Shown: positions 7,724 to 16,767, counted from the first letter of the stretch. The stretch is 64,000 nucleotides of DNA from an uncultured Oscillospiraceae bacterium (GCA_902478605.1 CABSLQ010000005.1:1-64000); one strand, 5' to 3'. A program made the numbers and translations. The notes: generated from the letters alone by a model not told the origin.

Positions 7724-8383
7724 TTGGTGGCGGTATACATGTTGCTGGCCGTGGCGGGGCTGATTGCACTCGTCCTGCTGCTGCCGGTGGGGCTGCACGT
7801 TTCCTTTGCCGGGGAATTCCGGGCACGGCTGTATGTACTGGGGATCCCCTTTACTCTGTATCCCAAAAAAGAAAAGAAGGCCCGCACGCGGAAAACGCGG
7901 CCGGCAAAGGCGGCAAAAAAGAAGAAAAAAGCGCCCGGAGAGGCAAGCACGCCCGGTATCGGTGCCATGCTGAAGGAAGACGGCGTGGGTGCGGTGCTGT
8001 CCTATCTGCAGAAGATGGCCAGTCTTATCGGCACGGCGGTGCAGCGCCTGCTTGCCGCGATTGTCGTGGATCGGCTGCAGCTGTGCATGGTGCTGGCCGG
8101 GGAGGACGCGGCGCAGACGGCCGTGCTGCACGGCGCGGCCTGCGGCGTGGTGTTCCCGGCGCTGGCCCTGCTGCAGACGCACACGCGGGTGCGTTCCCGT
8201 GAGGTGCAGGTTGTCCCCGACTTTGTGCAGGGGGAACAGAAGGTGACCTTCGACGTCCGCCTGCACGCCTGCCCGCTGCGGCTGCTGTGGGCAGGGCTGC
8301 GATTGCTGATGGGATTTGTGGGCAATACTCTGAAGGATGATACGCAGACGGCCGTGCGGGAAAAGCCGGCGGCTGCCAAATAA
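7724..8383 (+). CDS. DUF2953 family protein, single membrane anchor
   Basis: 219 residues with an N-terminal hydrophobic helix (about 2-22) and a lysine-rich stretch at 45-68. After that comes the soluble alpha/beta part typical of DUF2953, a family often next to ytfJ in spore formers. The start is a TTG with a purine-rich site upstream; a GTG one codon later is equally possible. The function is unknown. The position between scpB and ytfJ/gerW suggests, but does not prove, a sporulation link. Confidence 0.7.
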   Translation: MVAVYMLLAVAGLIALVLLLPVGLHVSFAGEFRARLYVLGIPFTLYPKKEKKARTRKTRPAKAAKKKKKAPGEASTPGIGAMLKEDGVGAVLSYLQKMASLIGTAVQRLLAAIVVDRLQLCMVLAGEDAAQTAVLHGAACGVVFPALALLQTHTRVRSREVQVVPDFVQGEQKVTFDVRLHACPLRLLWAGLRLLMGFVGNTLKDDTQTAVREKPAAAK

Positions 8384-8398
8384 ACAGGAGGCATGAAA

Positions 8399-8812
8399 AT
8401 GGAAAAGAACAATGTGCAGGGCCTGCTTGGCGCGTCCATGGAGAAAATCAAGGAAATGGTGGATGCCAATACGGTGGTCGGCACGCCGATCACTGCACCG
8501 GACGGCACCATTCTCATTCCGGTGTCCCGCATTTCGTATGGGTTTGCTGCGGGCGGCTCCGACCTGCCCAATAAGAGCAATGCGGATCTGTTCGGCGGCG
8601 GCAGCGGCGCCGGCATCAACATCACCCCCATCGCCTTTCTGGTGATCGGAGGCGGTGATGTCCGGCTGCTGCAGCTGGTGGCCAAGCCGGACGCGACCGA
8701 TCGGCTGGTGAACCTTGTCCCGGACGTGGTGGATAAGATTTCGGCCCTTTTCCATAAGGACAAAGATAAGGATAAAGCGGAAGAAAATCCGGACGATACG
8801 GCGGCCGAATAA
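8399..8812 (+). CDS. ytfJ: GerW/YtfJ family sporulation protein
   Basis: 137 residues. Residues from about 10 to 110 match the family: GTPITAPDGTILIPVSRIS, a glycine-rich GFAAGGSD, then GGGSGAGINITPIAFLVI. The charged KDKDKDK tail is variable. In Bacillus the homologue is made in the forespore and is needed for germination in response to some nutrients. The ATG at 8399 is preferred because AGGAGG is nine bases upstream; an ATG two codons earlier is too close. Confidence 0.88.
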   Translation: MEKNNVQGLLGASMEKIKEMVDANTVVGTPITAPDGTILIPVSRISYGFAAGGSDLPNKSNADLFGGGSGAGINITPIAFLVIGGGDVRLLQLVAKPDATDRLVNLVPDVVDKISALFHKDKDKDKAEENPDDTAAE

Positions 8813-8918
8813 CGGGGAAAAGCCGTCTTTAGCCCTCGCGCATGTATGACCATCCGCCCGCATATCTATGTGTAGAATAAAGCGAAGGCTCTGCACTTCG
8901 TTCCGGTAGGTGGTTCAT

Positions 8919-10061
8919 ATGTGGAAACGGATACTCTGTACGCTGACGGCCGTCCTCTGCCTGGCGGCCGCGCCGCTGGCGGTACAGGGCGACGAGATGC
9001 CGCAGGGGATTTCCTCCATGTCGGCGGTGCTCATGGAGCTGGAAACGGGCAAGGTGCTGTATGCGAAGGATGCGCATACACCGCGCCCGATGGCCAGCAC
9101 AACCAAGCTGATGACGGCGCTGCTGGCGCTGGAGAATGCTGCGCCGGACCAAAACGTCGTCGTTACCCGCGAGGCCGTTATGGTCGAGGGGTCCTCGCTC
9201 GGTCTGCGGGAGGGCGATAACATATCGATGCTGGATTTGGTGACCGGCCTGCTGCTGGAATCGGGAAACGACGCGGCGAATGTCATTGCCCTGACCGTGT
9301 CGGGAAGCCTGCCCGCTTTCGCCGACATGATGAACCGGAAAGCGGCCCAGCTCGGCATGAAGGACACGGTGTTTGTCACGCCGTCCGGGTTGGATAAGGA
9401 TAATCATAGCTCGTCCGCCTACGACATGGCGCTGCTCGGCGCAGAGGTGATGCGCAATCCGACGCTCGCCGCCATTGTGGCGAAAAAAAGCGCGGTCATT
9501 GAGATGGGCAATCCCAAGCGGAAGGTCACCGTGACCAACCACAACCGGCTGCTTTCGCTGTATCCGTATGCGACCGGCATGAAAACCGGCTATACAAAGA
9601 AATCGGGCAAGTGCCTGGTGTCTTCGGCCGTGAAGGACGGGGTGACTCTGGTGGCCGCGACACTCAACGGCGGCGATTACTGGAACGATCACATGAAGCT
9701 GTACAACTACGGCTTCACCCAGGTGCAGCGGGTGCAGCTGGAACCGCCGCAGCTGCCCGATGTGGCGGTGGCGGGCGGACAAACCGGCAAGGTGCAGGTG
9801 CTGACGGAACAGCCTCCCGCTGTGACGCTGCTGAAAGGAGAGGAAGAGACGCTGTCTGTCCGTGTGGAGCTGACGCCCTTTGTGTGGGCACCGGTGGAGC
9901 AGGGGCAGCGTCTGGGATATGTCCGGTACAGCGCCGGTGAGCGGGAGCTTTGCCGTCTGCCGATACAGGCGGCCTACGCCGTGGAAGCGCGGCCGGTGGC
10001 GGCGTATCCGGAGCAGGCCAAACGGTGGTTTGGCAAGCTGCTGCGGGCGTTTTTATCCTGA
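8919..10061 (+). CDS. dacF: D-alanyl-D-alanine carboxypeptidase (DacF-like, peptidase S11)
   Basis: 380 residues with a signal peptide (hydrophobic residues 5-22). Catalytic motifs are ASTTK (S-x-x-K, near 62), SGN and KTG (GMKTGYTK). A C-terminal beta-rich domain and a short amphipathic end follow, as in low-molecular-weight PBPs. It trims the pentapeptide side chains of peptidoglycan outside the membrane. Adjacency to ytfJ resembles sporulation loci in which the DacF type adjusts cortex cross-linking. The ATG at 8919 has AGGTGG upstream; a GTG three codons earlier is less likely. Confidence 0.9.
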   Translation: MWKRILCTLTAVLCLAAAPLAVQGDEMPQGISSMSAVLMELETGKVLYAKDAHTPRPMASTTKLMTALLALENAAPDQNVVVTREAVMVEGSSLGLREGDNISMLDLVTGLLLESGNDAANVIALTVSGSLPAFADMMNRKAAQLGMKDTVFVTPSGLDKDNHSSSAYDMALLGAEVMRNPTLAAIVAKKSAVIEMGNPKRKVTVTNHNRLLSLYPYATGMKTGYTKKSGKCLVSSAVKDGVTLVAATLNGGDYWNDHMKLYNYGFTQVQRVQLEPPQLPDVAVAGGQTGKVQVLTEQPPAVTLLKGEEETLSVRVELTPFVWAPVEQGQRLGYVRYSAGERELCRLPIQAAYAVEARPVAAYPEQAKRWFGKLLRAFLS

Positions 10062-10098
10062 TTCCGGCGGACGATTACAATAAAGGAATGAATGAAAC

Positions 10099-10893
10099 AT
10101 GGCGCAGGTGCGATTGCAGAAGCTGCTTTCCGAAAGGGGCGTCGCCTCCCGGCGGAAGGCGGAAGAACTGATTCTACAGGGCAAGGTCAAGGTCAACGGG
10201 CACGTGGCCCATCTGGGGGACAAGGTGGACGACCGCCGGGATATCGTGCTGGTTTCCGGCCGCCGGATCGCCCAGGCGGACATGCCGGTGTATCTGCTGC
10301 TCAACAAGCCGCGCGGCTATATCACCACCATGCACGATGAGCAGGGGCGAAAGTGCGTGGAGGAGCTGGTGCGGAATGTGGGGGTGCGGGTGTATCCCAT
10401 CGGGCGCCTCGACAGGGATTCGGAAGGCATGCTGCTGCTGACCAACGACGGTGATTTTGCGAACGCCATTATGCATCCCGCGTCCCACGTGCCCAAACGG
10501 TATCGGGTTACGGTGCGGGAGGCCGTCACAGACGAGCAGGCGGAAAAGCTCGCGCAGGGGATCGTGCTGGACGGGCGCCGGACAGCGCCGGCGGACGTGA
10601 CGGTTGTCAGCCGCGAGGCGGAGCGTTCGGTGCTGGAAATCGTGCTGTATGAAGGGCGCAACCGGCAGATCCGCCGCATGTGCGAAAGCCTCGGCCTGAC
10701 GGTGATCCGGCTGCGGCGCACCGCCGTGGGCGGCGTCAAGCTGGGCATGCTGCCCGTGGGCAAGTGGCGGTATCTCGATCCCAAAGAGGTGCGCACGCTG
10801 GTGCAGGCCACCGGCGTGGCCGAAAAGATCGCCGCCCGGTATATTAAGCGGGGAAGGGGCGACGGACATGATTACCATCGTGCCGGCCGATAA
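10099..10893 (+). CDS. rluB: 23S rRNA pseudouridine synthase, RsuA/RluB family
   Basis: 264 residues. An N-terminal S4 RNA-binding domain (VRLQKLLSERGVASRRKAEE) precedes the pseudouridine synthase core with the catalytic-Asp motif GRLDRDSEGMLLLTNDG and the EGRNRQIRRMC motif. It converts a specific uridine of 23S rRNA to pseudouridine. Its end overlaps the start of the next gene by 26 bases. Confidence 0.93.
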   Translation: MAQVRLQKLLSERGVASRRKAEELILQGKVKVNGHVAHLGDKVDDRRDIVLVSGRRIAQADMPVYLLLNKPRGYITTMHDEQGRKCVEELVRNVGVRVYPIGRLDRDSEGMLLLTNDGDFANAIMHPASHVPKRYRVTVREAVTDEQAEKLAQGIVLDGRRTAPADVTVVSREAERSVLEIVLYEGRNRQIRRMCESLGLTVIRLRRTAVGGVKLGMLPVGKWRYLDPKEVRTLVQATGVAEKIAARYIKRGRGDGHDYHRAGR

Positions 10894-11233
10894 GGACGAG
10901 ACGCTTCGCCGTGCGCAGGCAGCGGGCGTCCAGGCGCAAAGCTGCCTGCTGTACTGGGACGGCAAAGCTTGCCTGGGCTGCATTCTCTATACGGTACGGG
11001 AAGGCCGGCTGCAGCTGGCGGCACTCTCCGACGGCGACCGGGTCATGCAGGACGCCTTGGTGCGCGCGGCGCTGAACGCGGCCGAAGGACAAGGCGCGGC
11101 CGAAGCCGTCTGCCGGGAGGAAAAGCTGGCGCAGAGGCTTTGTACATTGGGATTTGCGCGGGACGGGAAGGGCGCGTGGACCCTTATCCGCGATTTTTTC
11201 GCGCATACCGGCTGCTGCTCTCATTCATCATAA
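10868..11233 (+). CDS. Small conserved protein, possibly GNAT-like
   Basis: 121 residues, translated from an ATG inside the end of rluB behind GGGGAAGGGGCGACG. The layout (strand LLYWDGKACLGCILYTV, then helix ALVRAALNAAEGQG, then KLAQRLCTLGFARDGKGAW) resembles the last part of GNAT acetyltransferases, including the L-GF turn. The usual acetyl-CoA loop is not obvious. It ends with a Cys-Cys-rich tail. The function is unassigned; operon position supports a real gene. Confidence 0.6.
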   Translation: MITIVPADKDETLRRAQAAGVQAQSCLLYWDGKACLGCILYTVREGRLQLAALSDGDRVMQDALVRAALNAAEGQGAAEAVCREEKLAQRLCTLGFARDGKGAWTLIRDFFAHTGCCSHSS

Positions 11234-11238
11234 GGCGG

Positions 11239-11269
11239 AGGACTTTTCGAAGACGAAGAGTCCTTTTTC
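11239..11269 (+). terminator. Rho-independent terminator after the rluB operon
   Basis: Eleven-base stem (11239-11249 with 11254-11264, one G-T pair) around AAGA, followed by five T. Confidence 0.88.
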
Positions 11270-11318
11270 TATGCAAAGAGCTGAGCGGGGGAATCGCATG
11301 AAACCTGCAGAAAAAGAC

Positions 11319-11347
11319 TTGTACTTTCCGGAAAGATACAGTATAAT
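11319..11347 (+). promoter_or_regulatory. Sigma-A-type promoter of the carboxyltransferase operon with a palindrome in the spacer
   Basis: TTGTAC (11319-11324), 17-base spacer and perfect TATAAT (11342-11347). The spacer contains the perfect 12-base palindrome CTTTCCGGAAAG (11324-11335), placed where a repressor would block polymerase. The leader is about 95 bases. Confidence 0.72.
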
Positions 11348-11449
11348 AGAAGTAATTTGCGCAGTGAAGTATGAAGGCGGCTGTATGGCTGTGTTTTTCG
11401 CGACAGGCGCAAGCGATTCGGTTGACCAATCAATAGGAGGAAACAGAGT

Positions 11450-12769
11450 ATGAATATGCAGACTCAGCTTGAAAAGCTGGCCGCTGCCGTCGCCGGACAG
11501 GACAACTCCCCGGCCCGCAGGCGGCTGCTGCAGCTGTTCGACGAGGGGACGTTTTTAGAACTCGATCGTCTGGCGATGGACGGCGGACAGCCGGCCCAGG
11601 CGGTTGTCGCTTACGGCACGGTGGACGGTGCGCCGGTGTATGCGTTCGCGCAGGACAGCAGCGTGTGCAGCGGTGCCATCGGCAAGGCGCAGGCGGCAAA
11701 GATTGCCAAAGCCTATGCGCTGGCGCAGCAGAACGGCGCCCCCATCGTCGGCGTGTTTGACAGCGACGGCGCCAAGCTGGGCGAGGGCATCGACGCCATG
11801 GATGCCATCGCGGAAATCCTGCTCATGTCCAACAATATTTCGGGTGTCGTACCGCAGATTGCGGTGCTGGCCGGCCCCTGCGTGGGTTCCTCCGCCCTGA
11901 TCGCCGCGAATGCGGACATTGTGGTCGCGGTTGAAGGAGCGGCCTATACGCTGAATGTCGGCGACGACAACGCCAAGGCGGCAGTGACGGCCGCGGACGA
12001 CGCACAGGCTATGGAGAAGGTGCGGGAGCTTCTCGCGCTGCTGCCCTCCAACAATCTGGCCGGCGCGACGGTCTACGAAGGCGGCAGCCTGCAGATGCCT
12101 GCCTGCGACAGCATTGACGGCGTCATCGAGGCGGTTGCCGACGAAGGCACGGCGGTGCGACTGTTTGAAGCCTCACCCTGCGGCGAGACGGCTCTGGCCC
12201 GCATTGGCGGCATGGCCTGCGGCATGGTGACGCTGAAAGGCGATAAGATCTGCGGCTGTGCCGCTTCCCGTGCGGCGCGGTTTGTGCAGCTTTGCGATGC
12301 GTTCTCCCTGCCGATCGTCACCTTTGTGGATGCGGCCGGATTTGAAACGCTGCAGGGGGCGGCCAAGCTGTCCCACGCTTATGCGGAAGCCACCACAGCC
12401 AAACTGACCGTGGTGACGGGCCGCGCGTACGGTCCGGTGTATATTGCCGTTGCGGGCAAAGCGGCGGGCGCCGATGCGGTGCTTGCCTGGCCGACGGCGG
12501 TGATCACGCCTCTCGCGCCCGAAACCGCGATTCATATTCTGTGGAGAGAGCGGCTGGCGGCGATGACCAATCCGATCGAGGAGCGTCAGGCCCTGGCGGA
12601 AGAATACGCCGAGACAGAGGGCTCGGCCCTTGCGGCGGCGGCCGGCGGTTTTGTGACCGACGTGGTGGCGCCCGCGCAGACCAAAGCGAAACTGGCTGCC
12701 ATGATGGATATGCTCGCCGGCAAGCGGGTATCGCAGCTGCCCAAGAAGCATACCAATATGCCGCTGTAA
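11450..12769 (+). CDS. Carboxyl transferase subunit (12S/MmdA-like)
   Basis: 439 residues of the acyl-CoA carboxyltransferase fold, with both crotonase-like halves. The N half has VGVFDSDGAKLGEGIDAM where the family has an S-G-A-R-x-Q-E-G motif, then an ISGVVPQIAVLAGPCVGSSA oxyanion-hole region. The C half has FVDAAGFETLQGA, TGRAYGPVYIAV and DAVLAWPTAVITPL. It is about 70 residues shorter than typical MmdA or 12S subunits, mainly at the N-terminus. It should move a carboxyl group between a CoA ester and the biotin of the next gene's product. The exact CoA substrate cannot be read from sequence. AGGAGG precedes the ATG. Confidence 0.82.
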   Translation: MNMQTQLEKLAAAVAGQDNSPARRRLLQLFDEGTFLELDRLAMDGGQPAQAVVAYGTVDGAPVYAFAQDSSVCSGAIGKAQAAKIAKAYALAQQNGAPIVGVFDSDGAKLGEGIDAMDAIAEILLMSNNISGVVPQIAVLAGPCVGSSALIAANADIVVAVEGAAYTLNVGDDNAKAAVTAADDAQAMEKVRELLALLPSNNLAGATVYEGGSLQMPACDSIDGVIEAVADEGTAVRLFEASPCGETALARIGGMACGMVTLKGDKICGCAASRAARFVQLCDAFSLPIVTFVDAAGFETLQGAAKLSHAYAEATTAKLTVVTGRAYGPVYIAVAGKAAGADAVLAWPTAVITPLAPETAIHILWRERLAAMTNPIEERQALAEEYAETEGSALAAAAGGFVTDVVAPAQTKAKLAAMMDMLAGKRVSQLPKKHTNMPL

Positions 12770-12803
12770 CGGTGAAATAAGAGAATACAGGAGGATACAG
12801 GCG

Positions 12804-13229
12804 ATGAAAAGATTCCATATTATGGTGAACGGCAACCCCTATGACGTACAGGTGGAGGAAGTGGACGCCGCGTCGGCACCGGCGATGGCACCCGCGGCCG
12901 CACCGGCTGCGGCTCCCGCTCCGGCACCGGCGGCTGCTCCGGCGGCAGCGGCGCCCGCCCCGGCGCCGGCAGAGGCGGCTGCTCCGGCGGCTGCGCCCGC
13001 GACGGCTCCTGCCGGTGCGGAAACCATCAACGCCCCGATGCCCGGCACCATTTTGAGCGTGCAGGTCAAGGCGGGCGACACGGTGACCAAGGGCCAGGTG
13101 CTTCTGATTCTGGAAGCCATGAAGATGGAAAACGAGATTATGTCGCCGCGCGACGGCGTGATTGCCGGCGTTCATGTGAACAAGGGGGACGCCGTCGATT
13201 CCGGCAAGCTGCTGGTTTCTCTGCAGTAA
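12804..13229 (+). CDS. Biotin carboxyl carrier protein
   Basis: 141 residues. There is a short N-terminal beta segment (FHIMVNGNPYDVQVEEVD), then an Ala/Pro linker of about 45 residues, then the biotinyl domain from about residue 72. That domain carries the attachment motif EAMKMEN and the preceding MPGTILSVQVKAGD. The biotin lysine swings between the two flanking carboxyltransferases. The linker is made of near-repeats of GC-rich codons. Confidence 0.93.
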   Translation: MKRFHIMVNGNPYDVQVEEVDAASAPAMAPAAAPAAAPAPAPAAAPAAAAPAPAPAEAAAPAAAPATAPAGAETINAPMPGTILSVQVKAGDTVTKGQVLLILEAMKMENEIMSPRDGVIAGVHVNKGDAVDSGKLLVSLQ

Positions 13230-13265
13230 ATCGGCTATCATCTTCATGCGAAAGGGTTGATCAAT

Positions 13266-14666
13266 TTGGCTAAAGTCGGGATTACCGAAACCATCCTGCG
13301 CGACGCGCACCAGTCGCTGATTGCGACGCGTATGCCCATTGAAGATATGCTGCCCGTTCTCGAGCAGCTGGACGCCATCGGGTATCATTCGCTGGAATGC
13401 TGGGGCGGTGCGACCTTTGACGCCTGCCTGCGCTTTCTGGACGAGGATCCGTGGGAGCGCCTGCGCATTCTGAAAAAGCATATGCCCAAAACGCCGCTGC
13501 AGATGCTGTTCCGCGGGCAGAATATGCTGGGCTACCGGCATTATGCGGACGACGTGGTAGAATATTTTGTGCAGAAATCGGTCGCCAACGGCATCGATGT
13601 TATCCGCATCTTCGATGCGCTCAACGACATCCGCAATCTGGAGACTTCCATTAAAGCGGCCAAAAAGGAAAAGGGCGCGCACGTGCAGGTGGCCATTTCT
13701 TATACCACCAGCCCGGTGCACAACACCGAATATTTTCTTAAATACGCCAAGCAGATCGAGGAAACGGGCGCCGATTCCATCTGCCTGAAGGATATGGCGG
13801 GCCTTCTCGTGCCCTATCAGACATACGATCTGGTCAAGGCTCTTAAGGAAACGGTCAAGCTGCCGATTCAGATCCATTCCCACTTCACGGCGGGCATCGC
13901 AGACATGACGATGATCAAGGCCATCGAAGCGGGAGCGGACGTCATTGACACGGCGCTGTCGCCGCTGGCGATGGGTACCTCTCATCCGGCGACCGAATCG
14001 ATGGTCGCGGCGCTGCAGGGCACCGAATACGACACGGGGCTTGACCTCGTCGCGCTCAACGAGCTGACGGCGTATTTCCGTACGCTGCGCAAGAAATATA
14101 TGGACAGCGGGCTGCTCAACCCGAAAATGCTCGAGGTGGACACCAACGCCCTGATTTATCAGGTGCCGGGCGGCATGCTTTCCAACCTGGTCAGCCAGCT
14201 CAAGCAGGCTGGCAAGGAGGACATGTACGAAGAGGTGCTCAAGGAAGTACCCCGCGTGCGCGAAGACGCCGGTTATCCGCCCCTTGTCACCCCGTCGTCC
14301 CAGATTGTGGGTACCCAGGCGGTGTTCAACGTCATCGGCGGCGAACGCTATAAGATGGTGACCAAGGAATTTAAGGGCCTGGTGCGCGGTGAATACGGTG
14401 CGACCCCCGTGCCGCTCAAGCCCGAATTCGTCAAGAAGATCATCGGCGACGAAAAGCCGATCACCTGCCGCCCCGCGGATCTGCTCGAGCCGGAGCTGGA
14501 CAAGATCCGCGCCGAGATGAGCGAATGGTACGAGCAGGAAGAAGACGTGCTGACCTATGCCCAGTTTGGACAGGTGGCCGTCAAGTTCTTTGAAAAACGC
14601 CGCAATAAGAAATATGCGATTGACGGAGAACACTTGCACGAAGAAGAAAAGATCCACCCCGTCTGA
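13266..14666 (+). CDS. Pyruvate/oxaloacetate carboxyltransferase (5S/OadA-type, no biotin domain)
   Basis: 466 residues with the TIM-barrel carboxyltransferase (TETILRDAHQSL with the metal Asp, CLKDMAGL with the lysine that is carbamylated in the family, IQIHSHFTAG with the metal His pair) and the conserved C-terminal domain. It lacks the fused biotinyl domain of full-length OadA, which is encoded separately just upstream. This split is like the 5S subunit of transcarboxylase. The second of two nearby TTG codons (13266) is chosen as start, nine bases behind AAAGGG. It exchanges carboxyl between oxaloacetate and biotin. Confidence 0.87.
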   Translation: MAKVGITETILRDAHQSLIATRMPIEDMLPVLEQLDAIGYHSLECWGGATFDACLRFLDEDPWERLRILKKHMPKTPLQMLFRGQNMLGYRHYADDVVEYFVQKSVANGIDVIRIFDALNDIRNLETSIKAAKKEKGAHVQVAISYTTSPVHNTEYFLKYAKQIEETGADSICLKDMAGLLVPYQTYDLVKALKETVKLPIQIHSHFTAGIADMTMIKAIEAGADVIDTALSPLAMGTSHPATESMVAALQGTEYDTGLDLVALNELTAYFRTLRKKYMDSGLLNPKMLEVDTNALIYQVPGGMLSNLVSQLKQAGKEDMYEEVLKEVPRVREDAGYPPLVTPSSQIVGTQAVFNVIGGERYKMVTKEFKGLVRGEYGATPVPLKPEFVKKIIGDEKPITCRPADLLEPELDKIRAEMSEWYEQEEDVLTYAQFGQVAVKFFEKRRNKKYAIDGEHLHEEEKIHPV

Positions 14667-14672
14667 TCGATG

Positions 14673-14700
14673 ACGAAAGCCCCGTTCGGGGCTTTCGTTC
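14673..14700 (+). terminator. Rho-independent terminator of the carboxyltransferase operon
   Basis: Perfect 11-base stem (14673-14683 with 14688-14698) around GTTC. The T-run is weak (TTC), but it immediately follows the last gene. Confidence 0.75.
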
Positions 14701-14735
14701 ATATACAAGCAAGCGCATAGAAATGGATGGTGTCT

Positions 14736-15614
14736 ATGGTCAGGAGTATGACCGGCTACGGCCGGTATCAGCAGATGATAGACGGGATGGATATCACGGT
14801 GGAGATCAAAGCGGTCAACCACCGGTATTTCGAATATACCTCCCGCATTCCGCGTGCATACGGGTTTCTGGACGAAAAGCTCAAGGCGTATGTGCAGAAG
14901 GCCGTCAGCCGGGGTAAGGTGGACGTTTGTGTCTGGATTGAGACGGTGGACGCGCCGGGAAGCGAAGTGACAGTCAATTACACGCTGGCAGAAGGGTATC
15001 TGAAAGCTCTGCGCGAGTTGGCCGATCGCTTTGGACTGCCAAATGATGTCAAGGTGTCTACCTTGACACGATATACAGATATTTTGACGGTACACCGGCA
15101 GGCGGAAGACGAAGAAGCCGTTTGGGAGGCGGTGCGCACCGTGGCCGACGAGGCGCTGGAGCGGTTCGTGCGTATGCGTGAACGGGAAGGGGCCAAGCTG
15201 CGGGAGGATATCCTGTCACGGGCACAGACCATTCTGGAAGCGGTGGCCGTGGTGGAGGAACGCTCTCCGCAGACGGTACAGGAGCACATGGACAAGGTAC
15301 AGGCGCGTATGCGCGAGCTGCTCGGCACCGCGACGGTGGATGAACAGCGGCTGCTCACCGAGGCGGCGCTGTTCGCAGACAAAATCGCCGTGGCCGAAGA
15401 GACGGTGCGCCTGCGCAGCCACATCGAGCAGCTGGAACACATGCTGACGGGCGACGAGGCGGTGGGACGCAAGCTGGATTTTCTGGTGCAGGAGATTAAC
15501 CGGGAGGCCAATACCATCGGCTCCAAGGCACAGGATGTGCAGCTGGCCCGCGTTGTGGTGGATATCAAGGCGGAAATTGAAAAGATCCGGGAGCAGCTTC
15601 AGAACCTCGAATGA
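14736..15614 (+). CDS. yicC: YicC family endoribonuclease-like protein
   Basis: 292 residues. It has the family start VRSMTGYGRYQ, the EIKAVNHRYFEYTSRIPR block, and the C-terminal DUF1732 part with GRKLDFLVQEINREANTIGSKA. In E. coli the homologue is an RNase-type factor affecting small RNA turnover. The start was set to the ATG that gives the usual M-V-R-S-M-T-G-Y-G; an ATG three codons upstream lacks a better site. It is the first gene of the gmk operon, as in other Firmicutes. Confidence 0.9.
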   Translation: MVRSMTGYGRYQQMIDGMDITVEIKAVNHRYFEYTSRIPRAYGFLDEKLKAYVQKAVSRGKVDVCVWIETVDAPGSEVTVNYTLAEGYLKALRELADRFGLPNDVKVSTLTRYTDILTVHRQAEDEEAVWEAVRTVADEALERFVRMREREGAKLREDILSRAQTILEAVAVVEERSPQTVQEHMDKVQARMRELLGTATVDEQRLLTEAALFADKIAVAEETVRLRSHIEQLEHMLTGDEAVGRKLDFLVQEINREANTIGSKAQDVQLARVVVDIKAEIEKIREQLQNLE

Positions 15615-15656
15615 CGCCATTCCCGTACGGCGGGGCGGCAACCGAAAGGCGTGAAA

Positions 15657-15932
15657 ATGAGCATGAAACTCATCAACATCGGATTCGGCAATATGGTGTC
15701 GGCCAACCGCTTGGTCGCTATTGTGAGCCCGGAATCCGCACCAATTAAGCGCATTATCCAGGATGCCAAGGACAGGGGCACCCTCATCGATGCAACCTAT
15801 GGCCGCCGCACCCGTGCCGTGCTGGTGACCGACAGCGATCATGTGATTCTTTCGGCGGTGCAGCCGGAAACGGTGGCCAATCGTCTGAACGATCGCGACG
15901 AGGATGAGGAGGAACTGGAAGAGGATGGCTGA
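15657..15932 (+). CDS. remA: RemA family regulator (DUF370)
   Basis: 91 residues, [28 protein letters not shown] and [19 protein letters not shown] being the family blocks, with an acidic tail. In Bacillus RemA binds DNA as a ring-like oligomer and activates biofilm matrix genes; in clostridia its targets are unknown. ATG 15657 and the ATG two codons later are both plausible. The 3' end overlaps gmk. Confidence 0.92.
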   Translation: MSMKLINIGFGNMVSANRLVAIVSPESAPIKRIIQDAKDRGTLIDATYGRRTRAVLVTDSDHVILSAVQPETVANRLNDRDEDEEELEEDG

Positions 15933-16551
15933 ACGGGGAATGCTGATTGTCCTGTCGGGGCCGTCCGGCTCCGGAAAAGGCACCATCATCAAGAAGCTGC
16001 TGCAGGCACGGGACGATACGGTCCTCTCTGTTTCGGTGACGACGCGGCAGCCGCGTCCCGGCGAACAGGAGGGGGTGCATTATTTCTTCCGCGACCGTGC
16101 GACGTTTGAAAGCATGATCGCGGAGGATGCGCTGCTCGAATGGGCCGAATACAACGGCAATTATTACGGTACGCCGGAGGATTCCATCCGGCAGTGGCTG
16201 GCGCAGGGCAAAAACGTTCTTCTGGAAATCGAGGTGCAGGGCGCCGAACAGGTGATGAACCACCGCTCGGATCTCGTGTCCATCTTCATTACGATCCCGT
16301 CAATGGAAGAGCTGGAGCGGCGGCTGCGGGAACGCGGCACCGAGACAGAGGAAAAGATCCGGGGCCGTATGGCGGTTGCCGCCAGAGAGCTGTCGCGTGC
16401 CTTCCGCTACGATTATGTGGTGCTCAACGACGAGGTGGATCTTGCTGTGAGGCGGATCAACACCATCATCGACGCAGAGGAAATGCGGTATTCCCGCATG
16501 GAGAATTATGTTTTGGAGGTATTGGGAGATGCTCAGACCAACCGATATTGA
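15925..16551 (+). CDS. gmk: Guanylate kinase
   Basis: 208 residues. The P-loop is [33 protein letters not shown] is the GMP-binding segment, and ILVEIEVQG-like and YDYVVLND motifs follow. It phosphorylates GMP to GDP. The start ATG lies inside the last codons of remA. An upstream in-frame ATG seven codons earlier is not needed. Confidence 0.96.
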   Translation: MAERGMLIVLSGPSGSGKGTIIKKLLQARDDTVLSVSVTTRQPRPGEQEGVHYFFRDRATFESMIAEDALLEWAEYNGNYYGTPEDSIRQWLAQGKNVLLEIEVQGAEQVMNHRSDLVSIFITIPSMEELERRLRERGTETEEKIRGRMAVAARELSRAFRYDYVVLNDEVDLAVRRINTIIDAEEMRYSRMENYVLEVLGDAQTNRY

Positions 16552-16741
16552 AAATTTGAAAGGCGATAAGAGCCGGTATGCCGTGGTGGTGGGGGTTGCC
16601 AAACGCGCCCGCCAGATTGCGGATAACGCGGAACAAAACGGCGAAATTCTCGTTGAAAAGCCGGTCAGCCTGGCTATCAACGATTTTGCCAAGGGCGATT
16701 TTAAAATTGTCATGCCCGAACCCACGGAAGAGAACGAGTAA
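16529..16741 (+). CDS. rpoZ: RNA polymerase omega subunit
   Basis: 70 residues starting [20 protein letters not shown], with the family segment VAKRARQIADNAE and the EKPVSLAINDFAKG end. It overlaps the end of gmk by 23 bases. Omega stabilises assembly of the beta' subunit. In Bacillus coaBC follows at this place; here priA follows directly. Confidence 0.94.
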   Translation: MLRPTDIENLKGDKSRYAVVVGVAKRARQIADNAEQNGEILVEKPVSLAINDFAKGDFKIVMPEPTEENE

Positions 16742-16767
16742 AAGCCGACAGCAGGGGAGTGGATAAA

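Noticed and set aside
11305..11453. Short plus-strand reading frame between the terminator and the carboxyltransferase gene
   Set aside because: It spans the strong promoter; a coding region over a promoter with no homology is unlikely.
12504..15095. Long minus-strand open frame opposite the carboxyltransferase operon
   Set aside because: Shadow of known genes; low-complexity product caused by the Ala/Pro linker codons.
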